This document shows positions 46,216 through 54,147 of a stretch of 64,000 nt of DNA, piece by piece. This stretch comes from Alteromonadaceae bacterium Bs31 (lineage in GTDB: Bacteria; Pseudomonadota; Gammaproteobacteria; Pseudomonadales; Cellvibrionaceae). The translations under genes and the position numbers were made by a program. The notes under the pieces are model-generated. The model saw only the letters and a list, made by a program, of their open reading frames with translations, was not told the origin of the DNA and made no database searches. The DNA is taken from NCBI GenBank assembly GCA_900177435.1, contig FXAI01000009.1, positions 124,001-188,000 on the forward strand. The letters run 5' to 3'. The stretch's first letter is position 1; each line of letters begins with the position of its first letter.

Positions 46216-46530
46216 TGGTGGGCCTTCCCAGACTTGAACTGGGGACCTGCCGATTCGGGTACCCATGGTTTTCACCATGGCCTGGACTATATCATCACCC
46301 GCAGCTTTACCTGTGAGGGTGCCGGACGCTACTGATGTATTACGCAGCAAGTTCGTGCTGCTCCACCTAGTCTCTGCACCTTCCTACCACGCTTGGTAGG
46401 CTTGGCTCAGGATTGCCACCGCCTTAACGCGCTGAGGTTCCCCTGAATTCATCCAGTTTTCCATATGGCATTTCTACCATAGGTCACATATCTATGAGTC
46501 GGATGCTCTAACCAACTGAGCTAAAGGCCC
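46216..46530 (-). tRNA. tRNA with anticodon CAU (probable tRNA-Ile2), interrupted by a group I intron
   Basis: The 5' exon runs 46530-46494 (GGGCCTTTAGCTCAGTTGG... to GACTCAT) and the 3' exon 46255-46216 (AATCGGCAGG... to the encoded CCA). Spliced, they give 77 nt with a 7-bp acceptor stem, a perfect D-stem (GCTC/GAGC), anticodon loop CTCATAA and a perfect T-stem (CCCAG/CTGGG) with loop TTCAAGT. One oddity is a T27-C43 mismatch at the top of the anticodon stem. C4-G69 and C5-G68 are the pairs TilS uses to recognise tRNA-Ile2, so the C34 is probably modified to lysidine and the tRNA reads AUA; elongator tRNA-Met is the alternative. The exons are identical to the two fragments of the split native gene. 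Confidence 0.92.
46256..46493 (-). ncRNA. Group I (IC3-like) self-splicing intron in the tRNA anticodon loop
   Basis: A 238-nt intron inserted directly after U36 of the anticodon. P1 pairs exon UCAU with intron GUGA, with the required U-G wobble at the 5' splice site and the same CAU/GUG guide as the Azoarcus tRNA-Ile intron. The core is diagnostic: GCAATCCTGAGCC (P4-P6, 46417 region) and GGTGCAGAGACTA (P7 5' strand, 46380-46368) are near-identical to the cyanobacterial and plastid trnL intron, and TAGTCC (46289-46284) is the P7 3' strand. P6 (CCTACC/GGTAGG), P8 (GCAGCA/TGCTGC) and P9 (CCATGGT-GAAA-ACCATGG) are perfect hairpins. The last base is G. There is no homing-endonuclease gene. Confidence 0.95.
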
Positions 46531-46543
46531 ATTTCCAAAGGCC

Positions 46544-46560
46544 GGCAAGCATTGCTTGCC
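46544..46560. repeat. Hairpin just upstream of the intron-bearing tRNA
   Basis: GGCAAGC-ATT-GCTTGCC is a perfect 7-bp stem 14 nt before the tRNA 5' end. It could direct processing of the precursor or be a decayed terminator (no T tract). Confidence 0.5.
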
Positions 46561-46700
46561 AATTGATCAACATTTTAAGTGCATGATCTTTCACTTACAA
46601 ACAAAAGCTTTTTACAAATGTAACCCACTTTTAGGGGTTGTTCATTACACGTAGCCCTTATATAGCGTGGTTATAAAGGTCTTTGAATGTAACCTCCAAT

Positions 46701-46714
46701 ACCGCCCTTCATAA
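46701..46714 (-). repeat. Right inverted end of the island
   Basis: Read inward on the minus strand: TTATGAAGGGCGGT, directly after CAGTTC of the tRNA 5' fragment. It mirrors the left end at 38987-39000. Confidence 0.65.
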
Positions 46715-46771
46715 GAACTGGGGACCTGCCGATTATGAGTCGGATGCTCTAACCAACTGAGCTAAAGGCCC
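46715..46771 (-). pseudogene. 5' fragment (57 nt) of the split tRNA(CAU) gene
   Basis: From GGGCC at 46771 the fragment runs through the D-arm, an intact uninterrupted anticodon loop CTCATAA, and the T-stem to CCCCAGTTC, then breaks off into island sequence (TTATGAAG). It is identical to the matching part of the intron-bearing copy but has no intron. It lacks the 3' T-stem and acceptor strand, so no functional tRNA can form. It keeps the original promoter just upstream. Confidence 0.92.
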
Positions 46772-46787
46772 ACGAATAGGGGCGGGT

Positions 46788-46816
46788 ATTCTCTTAGAAA
46801 AGCGCTTTAATCTCAA
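46788..46816 (-). promoter_or_regulatory. Sigma-70 promoter of the original tRNA gene
   Basis: On the minus strand, TTGAGA (46816-46811, 5 of 6 to consensus), a 17-bp spacer and GAGAAT (46793-46788, 4 of 6) are followed by a GC-rich discriminator (CCCGCCCC) of the kind found at stringently controlled stable-RNA promoters, 16 nt before the tRNA 5' end. It now drives a truncated tRNA and, 185 nt further on, probably the intron-bearing copy. Confidence 0.65.
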
Positions 46817-46910
46817 GCCCTTAAGTGGATTTGTTGTCGCAAAATCTGTTGCTCTTGTTTTTGAGCCATTTGGGGCCATTTATAGATCTGGTCTTTAGAG
46901 GGCGTATTGA

Positions 46911-47738
46911 GTGACATCTGTGGAGTGGTTTTCGTTTTTGGGGCTGTGCCTGCTGGTAGCTGCAGTGTTTTATGGTTTTCGCCGCTGGCGTTACAGGCGA
47001 GCAGTGGTCAGGCCCTTCCCAGAGGCCTGGAGTGAGATTCTTACCCGCAGGCTGGTGGTGTATCGCAAGCTGCCGGACACACAGCGTGCGGAGCTGGAGC
47101 GGCTGATTCTGCACTTTCTCTATACCAAGCGTTTCGAGGGCTGTGCCGGGCTTGAGCTTACGGATGAGATGCGGGTGATTATTGCCGCCGAGGCCTGTTT
47201 GCTTATTCTTAACCGGCCCAGCCGCCGCTATGCAGGCTTGCGCTGGATATACGTTTACCCTTCCACCTTTATTGCCAAGCGGGAGCAGCAGAATGAGTAT
47301 GGGGTTGTGTCGGGCACCAGCTCCCATTTACTGGGTGAATCCTGGAGTAATGGGCGGGTGATTCTGGCCTGGGACAGCGTGGAGCGGGGTATTGCAGACT
47401 TTAGTGATGGTCACAATGTGGTCTTGCATGAGTTTGCGCATCAGTTGGATCAGGAGGACGGCACGTCCGACGGGGCTCCGCTGCTATATACGCGCGATAG
47501 TTATGCTATTTGGGCGCAGGTGTTCAGCCGGGAGTTTTCTCAGTTACAGCGCTCTCTTTCTTTCGGTTTTAATACTTTAATTGATCGCTACGGAGCCACT
47601 AACCCGGCAGAGTTTTTTGCAGTGGTTACGGAGCTGTTTTTTGAGCGGCCCAGAGCGATGCAGCAACATCACCCGGAGTTGTATATGCAGTTGAAGGAGT
47701 ACTACCGGCTGGACCCAGTTTGCTGGGTTGAAGAATAA
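46911..47738 (+). CDS. mtfA: MtfA-like zinc peptidase
   Basis: A 275-residue protein starting with GTG at 46911 after GAGGG. An N-terminal membrane helix (VEWFSFLGLCLLVAAVFYGF) precedes the M90 peptidase domain, with zinc motif LHEFAHQLDQEDG (HExxH) and the downstream Glu in NPAEFFAVVTELFFERP. LTDEMRVIIAAEACLLILNR and WIYVYPSTFIAK are typical of the family. In E. coli MtfA binds the repressor Mlc and has aminopeptidase activity; it usually has no membrane anchor there, so the helix here is notable. It is divergent from the tRNA promoter and convergent with rpoD, with a shared terminator. Confidence 0.88.
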   Translation: MTSVEWFSFLGLCLLVAAVFYGFRRWRYRRAVVRPFPEAWSEILTRRLVVYRKLPDTQRAELERLILHFLYTKRFEGCAGLELTDEMRVIIAAEACLLILNRPSRRYAGLRWIYVYPSTFIAKREQQNEYGVVSGTSSHLLGESWSNGRVILAWDSVERGIADFSDGHNVVLHEFAHQLDQEDGTSDGAPLLYTRDSYAIWAQVFSREFSQLQRSLSFGFNTLIDRYGATNPAEFFAVVTELFFERPRAMQQHHPELYMQLKEYYRLDPVCWVEE

Positions 47739-47742
47739 AAAA

Positions 47743-47768
47743 ACGGCGCTCTAGGGCGCCGTTTTTTG
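47743..47768. terminator. Bidirectional terminator between mtfA and rpoD
   Basis: A 7-bp stem ACGGCGC / GCGCCGT has an A run before it and a T run after it, so it can end transcription from both convergent genes. Confidence 0.9.
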
Positions 47769-47791
47769 TTGAGCAGAGAAATGTACCGGGT

Positions 47792-49621
47792 TTATTCGTC
47801 CAGGAAGCCTCGCAGGTGATCCGAGCGGCTGGGGTGGCGAAGTTTTCTCAGTGCTTTCGCTTCAATCTGACGAATACGCTCGCGGGTAACGTCGAATTGC
47901 TTGCCCACTTCTTCCAGGGTGTGGTCGGTGTTCATTTCTATACCAAAGCGCATGCGCAGTACTTTTGCTTCTCGGGCGGTTAAGCCTGCCAGTACTGCTT
48001 TGGTGGCTTCCATTAAGCCTTGGGAGGTGGCAGATTCAACGGGAGACGTGATGGCTACGTCTTCAATAAAGTCGCCCAGGTGCGAATCTTCGTCATCGCC
48101 GATTGGCGTTTCCATGGAGATGGGCTCTTTGGCAATTTTCAGCACTTTGCGTACTTTCTCTTCCGGCATTTCCATGCGCTCGCCCAGTTCTTCCGGGGTT
48201 GGCTCGCGGCCCATTTCCTGCAGCATTTGGCGAGAGATACGGTTGAGCTTGTTAATGGTCTCAATCATATGTACCGGTATACGGATGGTGCGCGCCTGGT
48301 CGGCAATGGAGCGGGTGATGGCCTGTCGAATCCACCAGGTTGCATAGGTGGAGAACTTGTAACCGCGACGGTATTCGAATTTATCTACGGCCTTCATCAA
48401 GCCGATGTTGCCTTCCTGAATAAGGTCGAGGAATTGCAAACCACGGTTGGTGTATTTTTTGGCGATGGAGATAACAAGACGCAGGTTGGCCTCTACCATT
48501 TCTTTCTTGGCGCGGCGGGCACGTGCTTCGCCGATGCTCATACGTCGGTTGATTTCTTTGATCGACGTGAGCTCCAGCTCTGTTTCTTCCTGAATTTGCA
48601 GCAGTTTGCGTTGAGCCCTGAGAATATCGCTTTCTACCGGGCGCAGGGTTTCTGAGTAGTCACGCTTTTTCTTGATGATGCTGGGAATCCAGTCTTCATT
48701 AATTTCGTTGCCTGGGAACTCTTTAACGAAGGTTTTGCGTGGCATGCCAGCCAGGCGCACACACAAGCGCATGATTTCTCGTTCTTCCAAACGAATGCGC
48801 GCCAGTACTCCACGCACATAGGTGTATATGGGGTCGAACTGCCGTGGGGGTAGTTTGAAGAATTTGAATACTTCACCCAGGGCTTCCAGTTCTTTGCCGG
48901 CCTGCTTGCTGTCGCGGCCGTGCTTGGCGATGATTTTGTTGGCTTTGTCCAGCTGTGCGCGAAGTTCGTCGAAGCGCTCTTTGGCGTATTCGGGATCTAT
49001 TCCGCCGGCGCCTTCTTCTTCCTCGTCGTCGCTGTCATCTTTGTCATCTTTATCGGCGGCTTCCTGTTTGGACTCCGGGGTTACTGGTGTGGCAGCTTCT
49101 ACTTCTTCTGCCGGGTCCAGCCAACCGCTGATAACATCTGAGAGGCGGCGCTCTTCTTTTTCTACCAGGTCGTATTCGCCCATCACCTTTTGTACGGTAT
49201 TGGGCCAGTAGGCGAGGGCGTGCATGAGTTCGCGCAGGCCTTCTTCTATACGCATGGCGATGGCGATTTCACCCTCGCGGGTGAGTAGTTCCACAGTGCC
49301 CATTTCTCGCATGTACATGCGCACGGGGTCGGTGGTGCGGCCTGCTTCGGTTTCAACGGCTGCCAATGCGGCAGCAGCTTCCGCTGCGGCGATCTCATCT
49401 GGCGTGGCTTCACCGTCTGTCATGAGAAGCTCATCGGCATCCGGCGCGACTTCGTACACGCGGATACCCATGTCATTGATCATCTGAATGATGTCTTCAA
49501 CCTGATCGGGATCAGAGATATCGTCCGGGAGGTGATCGTTTACTTCGTCGTAAGTGAGGTAGCCTTGCTCTCGGCCTCGATTGATCAAATCTTTGATTCG
49601 AGACTGCTGCTGTTCGCTCAT
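47792..49621 (-). CDS. rpoD: RNA polymerase primary sigma factor RpoD (sigma-70)
   Basis: A 609-residue housekeeping sigma factor. Region 1.1 is at the start ([28 protein letters not shown]), then 1.2 ([22 protein letters not shown]), a long acidic non-essential region ([12 protein letters not shown]), regions 2.1-2.4 ([59 protein letters not shown]), region 3, and region 4 ([56 protein letters not shown]). All DNA-contact helices are intact. It follows dnaG on the same strand, the conserved macromolecular-synthesis operon order; rpsU is not adjacent here. Confidence 0.98.
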   Translation of the reverse strand: MSEQQQSRIKDLINRGREQGYLTYDEVNDHLPDDISDPDQVEDIIQMINDMGIRVYEVAPDADELLMTDGEATPDEIAAAEAAAALAAVETEAGRTTDPVRMYMREMGTVELLTREGEIAIAMRIEEGLRELMHALAYWPNTVQKVMGEYDLVEKEERRLSDVISGWLDPAEEVEAATPVTPESKQEAADKDDKDDSDDEEEEGAGGIDPEYAKERFDELRAQLDKANKIIAKHGRDSKQAGKELEALGEVFKFFKLPPRQFDPIYTYVRGVLARIRLEEREIMRLCVRLAGMPRKTFVKEFPGNEINEDWIPSIIKKKRDYSETLRPVESDILRAQRKLLQIQEETELELTSIKEINRRMSIGEARARRAKKEMVEANLRLVISIAKKYTNRGLQFLDLIQEGNIGLMKAVDKFEYRRGYKFSTYATWWIRQAITRSIADQARTIRIPVHMIETINKLNRISRQMLQEMGREPTPEELGERMEMPEEKVRKVLKIAKEPISMETPIGDDEDSHLGDFIEDVAITSPVESATSQGLMEATKAVLAGLTAREAKVLRMRFGIEMNTDHTLEEVGKQFDVTRERIRQIEAKALRKLRHPSRSDHLRGFLDE

Positions 49622-49720
49622 TCAGGTTCCTGTGGATGGATAGTGGGTATTTCGAGGGTCGGCGATTATAGCGATATATTGGGATGCTCGCTAGAAATTC
49701 AATGAATTTATTGATATGGC

Positions 49721-51655
49721 CTAGTCTGGGCCTGTTTTATTGGCCTTGGTTAATTCGCGGAAACGGTTTTTTTCTTCATCACTTAAGTGCCCCAAGCCTT
49801 TGGATTTTAGTTGATCCAGCTCCCGCCGCCGGGTTTCATCGTCGAACTGTTTGTTAATTTTGTCGAAGGCCTGGCAGAGTACGCGCTCTGTTTCGAAGGA
49901 GGCCAGGCTGGCGTTGCGCGTAAGTTCGTGGGTGGCGAGCATTTTTGCTAATTGTTGTTGTGATTCTATTCCGTAAGCGCCACCCCAGAAGCCCAGCAGG
50001 GTGCTGAAGCTGGCCTGGGGTTTTTTCTGCAGGTATTCGATAAGGTTGAACAGGCGCAGTAAATCGGGCTCCTGGGTGGCCTGGGTGCGCAGCATAAGTT
50101 CTGCGGGCACCGTTTTCAGTAGCTGGGGGCTATCCAGCAACAGCAGTGTTGCTGCAATCACGGGGTTGAGGCGCACATTGGTTCGGCGCTGGAACTCTTC
50201 GACTTTGTCCGGCGCGGGCTCTCCCTGAAACAGGGCGCCGTACTCTTCTTCTATGCTGCTGTTTTCCGGCGGCTGGCTAGGGTAATCCGGGGGGGGCTGT
50301 TCTTCCGGTGTTGCTTCGGGCTGCACAGCGTGTTCGCGAGGGTTTTCCAGCGGGCTTTGCTCGTTCACCAGCGCCATAATCGCTGCGCTGCTAAGCCCGG
50401 TGCGCTTTGCCAGGTTGGTGAACATTAACTCACGGTAGATGCCCTGGGGCAGTTTGTTGAGCATGGGTGCCACTACCTTGGTAAAGCGGGCGCGGCCTTC
50501 CATGGTGTGGATGTCGATGCCCTCTGCGGCGGCATCAAACAAGAAATCCTCCAGCGGTGTGGCGTTTTTAACTTGTTCCAGAAAACGCTCTTTGCCGATT
50601 TGGCGTACCAGGGTGTCTGGATCCTGGCCTTCTGGCAGGAACAGAAATTTAATCTGGCGGCCGTCCTGCATGCTGGTGATTGAGTTGGCCAGGGCTCGTT
50701 TGGCGGCTTTGCGACCGGCTGCGTCACCGTCGAAGCAAAATACCACTTGTTGAACATAGCGGAAGGCCAGTCGCAAATGATCTTCACCACAGGCCGTACC
50801 CAGGGTGGCGACGGCGTTGTTAATGTCGTATTGGGCCAGAGCAATCACATCCATGTAGCCTTCCACCACCAGTAGTTGTTCCAGGTTGCGGTTGTTCTGG
50901 TTGGCTTCATAGAGGCCGTAGAGCTCTCGACCTTTTTGGAATACGTCTGTTTCCGGCGAGTTGAGGTATTTGGGCTTGCTGTCATCCAGTACCCGGCCAC
51001 CAAAACCGATGGCGCGGCCGCGACTGTCGCGAATGGGGAACATGATGCGATGGCGGAAGCGATCGTAAAGCTTGTTGTCTTCGTCCCGGCGAATCACCAG
51101 GCCGCTGTCTACCAGTAGCCCTATGTCCTCTTCGTTCAAACCCAGTTTTATCAGCAGGTTGTCCCAGCCTGGCGCTGCGTAGCCCATGCCGTATTGCTTG
51201 GCGATATGGCCACTCAGGCCTCGGCCTTGCAGGTAGCGCACAGCAGGCTCGCGCCTGGGGTTTTGCTTGAGTTGGCTTTGATAAAACGCGGCGGCTTTTT
51301 CGAGCACCTGGTAAAGGTTTTTCTGTTTGAAGTGCTGTTGTTTGCTCTCGCGGCTTTCCTCGCGGGGCACTTCAACGCCCGCCAGTTTGGCAAGGCTTTC
51401 TACCGAGTCAATAAAGCCCTGGCGCTCAAACTCCATGACAAAGCCAATGGCATTGCCACTGGCGCCGCAGCCAAAGCAATAATAAAACTGCTTGTCCGGG
51501 CTTACGCTAAATGACGGGGTTTTTTCTTCGTGGAAGGGGCAGCAGGCGCTGTAGTTCTTGCCGGTTTTTTTCAGCTTTACACGCTTATCCACCACCTCGA
51601 CGATGTCGAGGCGGTTTAACAGGTCGTCAATAAAATCTTGTGGGATACGGCTCAT
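49721..51655 (-). CDS. dnaG: DNA primase
   Basis: A 644-residue primase from the ATG at 51655, chosen by homology (MSRIPQDFIDDLLNRLDIVEVVDKRV); the longer frame to 51769 would overlap the neighbouring GST gene, and there is no strong ribosome-binding site. The CHC2 zinc finger is CCPFHEEKTPSFSVSPDKQFYYCFGCG (C39, H42, C60, C63). The TOPRIM fold shows LLVVEGYMDVIAL and FCFDGDAAGRKAAKRAL. The C-terminal helicase-binding domain (about 500-640) is present. It makes RNA primers for replication. It is 100 nt upstream of rpoD on the same strand. Confidence 0.97.
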   Translation of the reverse strand: MSRIPQDFIDDLLNRLDIVEVVDKRVKLKKTGKNYSACCPFHEEKTPSFSVSPDKQFYYCFGCGASGNAIGFVMEFERQGFIDSVESLAKLAGVEVPREESRESKQQHFKQKNLYQVLEKAAAFYQSQLKQNPRREPAVRYLQGRGLSGHIAKQYGMGYAAPGWDNLLIKLGLNEEDIGLLVDSGLVIRRDEDNKLYDRFRHRIMFPIRDSRGRAIGFGGRVLDDSKPKYLNSPETDVFQKGRELYGLYEANQNNRNLEQLLVVEGYMDVIALAQYDINNAVATLGTACGEDHLRLAFRYVQQVVFCFDGDAAGRKAAKRALANSITSMQDGRQIKFLFLPEGQDPDTLVRQIGKERFLEQVKNATPLEDFLFDAAAEGIDIHTMEGRARFTKVVAPMLNKLPQGIYRELMFTNLAKRTGLSSAAIMALVNEQSPLENPREHAVQPEATPEEQPPPDYPSQPPENSSIEEEYGALFQGEPAPDKVEEFQRRTNVRLNPVIAATLLLLDSPQLLKTVPAELMLRTQATQEPDLLRLFNLIEYLQKKPQASFSTLLGFWGGAYGIESQQQLAKMLATHELTRNASLASFETERVLCQAFDKINKQFDDETRRRELDQLKSKGLGHLSDEEKNRFRELTKANKTGPD

Positions 51656-51713
51656 GGGGGGCAGAGTATATGCTGCTAGACCTTCGGGGGCTATGGCGGT
51701 GTAAGCATGCGAG

Positions 51714-52319
51714 CTATGCCTGTGTGGGTGTGGTATCCACAAACCAGTCTTCGAAGCGGATGCTTTCAAACCAGCCGGCTAAATCGGCATTCCATTTACG
51801 CCAGTCGTGCTCGCTGCTGAGACGGAAATCCAGGTAGCCCAGAGCGGCTGCAGTAGTGATGGTGGCTATGTTTGGGTTGTCGCCATTGGTGATTGCTTCG
51901 AAGTCGATGTTTTTTATGGCGGTATGCATGGCGGCCCGCCAGCGACCAAGCCAGTATATGGAGTGTTCGGTGTCGCGTCGTTTTTCCATTACGGTGGACA
52001 CTGCAGCTTCCAGTATGCCGTTGGCGAGGGTATGGGCCATTTGCACCTGGTAGTAGTCTTCCTCACCGTTGTGGAACAGGCTGTCGTTACCCAGCGCTAC
52101 GTACTGCTCATCCAGGTATTGGCAAATCAGTGTGCTGTCGGGCAGAACAAGTTCACCGTCTTTTAAGGCGGGTATTTTACCGAGAGGGTTGAGCTTGCGC
52201 AGCTCTTCGCTCTCAAAGTTGGTGCTTACTAGCTCTGTAGTGTTTATTAGGCCTGTTAGGCGCAGAAAAATGTTCACTTTACGGGCAAAGGGCGAGGTGG
52301 TGCTATAGAACAGTTGCAT
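51714..52319 (-). CDS. Glutathione S-transferase family protein
   Basis: A 201-residue protein with a thioredoxin-like N-domain (MQLFYSTTSPFARKVNIFLRLTG, then NPLGKIPALKDGELVLPDSTLICQYLDE with the cis-Pro and the DS glutathione-binding pair) and an all-helical C-domain. The SPFARKV active-site region suggests a beta- or nu-like bacterial class. Substrate is unknown. It lies upstream of dnaG on the same strand with a 58-nt gap, but is probably not functionally tied to replication. Confidence 0.85.
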   Translation of the reverse strand: MQLFYSTTSPFARKVNIFLRLTGLINTTELVSTNFESEELRKLNPLGKIPALKDGELVLPDSTLICQYLDEQYVALGNDSLFHNGEEDYYQVQMAHTLANGILEAAVSTVMEKRRDTEHSIYWLGRWRAAMHTAIKNIDFEAITNGDNPNIATITTAAALGYLDFRLSSEHDWRKWNADLAGWFESIRFEDWFVDTTPTQA

Positions 52320-52438
52320 AGCTAAGCTCCTTTTCTGACGGGGACGCTATTTTGCCAGAATCTGCCTTGATGTTATATGCACTCTCGGGGGGCGAGTATT
52401 TGTGCATCTGGCTGTTGATTCTACCAATCGCTAAGTGG

Positions 52439-53953
52439 CTATATTTTCAAATAATCTTCCAGCTCCGGGTCAATATCGATTTCTTCGAGAACGGCCGTGG
52501 CGTGTTTGCTGCCCTGTTCTTTTGTTTGTTGGTAGTTTTCCACTTTTTGTTTGATTTGCTGGTGAATATTTTCGTCGTGTAGTTGTGTTGCTTCTGCCTT
52601 GGCTTGTACTTGTTTATTTGGCGTGTTCCGCCGCTGCATGTTCAATATTTCCTGCTGCTTTATTTCCAGCAAGACTTCATCGATTTCGTCCATGGCGGTT
52701 TTCATGGGGTAGCTTTTGGCCAGGTTTGGTTTTACGTCTATGTGACGGCTTGCGTGAGAATTGGCGGCGGACAATCGTGCGGCAAAAATACGGGCAAGGG
52801 AGTATCCAATTAACAGCATCAGCAGGCCGGCGCTGATAAGCAAGGCCCAGTACTTTTCGTTTTTTTCTGAATAGCCCGTAAGTGGCCCCATGCTGGCAGC
52901 AGCATAGGTGTTGACGCGCGAGGACGCTTCCTCTGGTGCCTGCTGAGGCGCGTTTTGTGTAGTTTTGCCGGTGTTGAGTGCTTGCTGCAAATCTGCAATT
53001 AGCTCCCGCTGTGCTTCCAGCGTGGCGCTGAGTGCGGAGAAAGCTTGAGCGTTTTCCAATGTGTACAAGCGGTCTTTTAAGTCGCGATTCTCTGCCACCA
53101 GCTTGTCAATTTGTAGCTGATTGGCGTGAACCCGTGCCTTCACAGGATTGGCGTGCACTTGCTCCGGTGTTTGAGCAACAAGAGTTAAGCGGCCTTTGTG
53201 CGGTTCTGGCCTTGCGCTTCCTGGTGCTAGCGCCTTGGGCAGTTGAAGGTCGACGCCGGCCAGTAGCAGGTGGCGATTGTTATTGATGAAGGCATGTGGA
53301 TTGTTGTTAAAAATTTGTTCTGCCCAGCGGCTTTCTGCGCCTCTTGCCTGTGTGTTTGTTCGTTTGGCAATGCTGCTTAGGGTGTCCCCTGGCGCCACTG
53401 TGTAAGTTTTGTCGACGTTGCCGTGAGAGCTTTTCGTGGCTCGCTTGGAGACTTTGGTCGTGCTTGGGTTGCCTACTCTGTCATGTTTGCTGATTTTGTC
53501 TGCCTGGCGGGATAGTGGGGCCGGATCAAAGAATATTGTGTATTCCTTATACAGCTTGCCCTTGGGCCATTCCAGCTCAAGCAAAATATTGAGAAAGGGT
53601 TCACGAATGGGTTTTCGTGAAGCAACGGTGATCTGGTAAGTATCGCGGCTGGTGTCCACGTCAAACTCCAGCCGATTCCACCTGGCAACTATATCGACAC
53701 CCAGGGCTTGGGCTTCGTCGTCCGATAGATGCCGAAGCCTTAAGTTCTCTGCACTCAGTTCTGTTGGAATATTTATCAGGTTTATACGGGCTTCGAGTGT
53801 TTCTCCTAGATAGCTGGAGTGCTTAATGTCTCCCAGGCCCAGCGCGAAACAGCCTGATGACAGCAGGCTCAGGGAAGCGGTCACTAAAAGGCTGCGTACT
53901 GCTATCCCGCAGGCTATAAGCGCTAGGGCACCTTTTATTGGGGGTTTTGACAT
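52439..53953 (-). CDS. FimV-like protein, short form
   Basis: A 504-residue inner-membrane protein with a signal sequence, then the FimV N-terminal domain (GLGDIKHSSYLGETLEARINLINIPTELSAENLRLRHLSDDEAQALGVD, IREPFLNILLELEWPKGKLYKEYTIFFDP). A LysM-like peptidoglycan-binding motif (YTVAPGDTLSSIAKRTN) and a coiled coil (about 285-330) follow, then a transmembrane helix (about 368-390) and an acidic cytoplasmic tail. FimV supports type IV pilus assembly and polar organisation in Pseudomonas. This protein is about half the usual length and lacks the C-terminal TPR domain, ending soon after ELEDYLKI. No pilus genes are adjacent. Confidence 0.75.
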   Translation of the reverse strand: MSKPPIKGALALIACGIAVRSLLVTASLSLLSSGCFALGLGDIKHSSYLGETLEARINLINIPTELSAENLRLRHLSDDEAQALGVDIVARWNRLEFDVDTSRDTYQITVASRKPIREPFLNILLELEWPKGKLYKEYTIFFDPAPLSRQADKISKHDRVGNPSTTKVSKRATKSSHGNVDKTYTVAPGDTLSSIAKRTNTQARGAESRWAEQIFNNNPHAFINNNRHLLLAGVDLQLPKALAPGSARPEPHKGRLTLVAQTPEQVHANPVKARVHANQLQIDKLVAENRDLKDRLYTLENAQAFSALSATLEAQRELIADLQQALNTGKTTQNAPQQAPEEASSRVNTYAAASMGPLTGYSEKNEKYWALLISAGLLMLLIGYSLARIFAARLSAANSHASRHIDVKPNLAKSYPMKTAMDEIDEVLLEIKQQEILNMQRRNTPNKQVQAKAEATQLHDENIHQQIKQKVENYQQTKEQGSKHATAVLEEIDIDPELEDYLKI

Positions 53954-54101
53954 GTTCTGGCCTTTTTATTTTGCGGTATTTGATTGTACTTTCGCCAATG
54001 GGCTTAATTTGTAATCGACATACGACTAAAGGCTTGAGCAAGTTTTAATCCAACCCGGATGGAAGTTGATAAATAAGTATGGCCTTATGTAAGGAGGCGA
54101 G

Positions 54102-54120
54102 GCTCCCGCAGAGCGGGAGC
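54102..54120. terminator. Hairpin downstream of gnd
   Basis: GCTCCCGC-AGA-GCGGGAGC is a perfect 8-bp stem 28 nt after the gnd stop. There is no T tract on either side, so it is a possible terminator or an RNA 3'-end stabiliser. Confidence 0.45.
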
Positions 54121-54147
54121 ACTAGTAAATTTAGCGTGAGGTAGCGT

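Larger units (their letters stand above)
38981..46720. mobile_element. 7.7-kb defence island inserted into the T-loop of a tRNA(CAU) gene
   Basis: The element spans 38987-46714, flanked on both sides by the 6-bp sequence GAACTG (38981-38986 and 46715-46720) and outside that by the two halves of a tRNA gene. Reading inward, the ends are TTATGTAGGGTCGT (left) and TTATGAAGGGCGGT (right), an imperfect terminal inverted repeat (11 of 14). This fits either a transposon with a 6-bp target duplication or a tyrosine-recombinase element with a 6-bp crossover flanked by inverted core sites. The contents are clearly more AT-rich than the flanks: a Dcm-like methyltransferase, four restriction-type genes and an intron-bearing replacement tRNA. 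No integrase or transposase gene was found, so it may depend on a recombinase encoded elsewhere. Confidence 0.8.

Noticed and set aside
46129-46350. 73-codon minus-strand frame overlapping the intron-bearing tRNA
   Set aside because: It runs through the intron and the tRNA exon; the structural RNA evidence is far stronger.
38961-46771. Three independent tRNA genes
   Set aside because: Only the copy at 46216-46530 has both halves. The other two are complementary pieces of a single gene, with a 6-nt overlap.
49721-51769. Longer DnaG start at 51769
   Set aside because: It would overlap the end of the GST gene and add 38 residues absent from primases.
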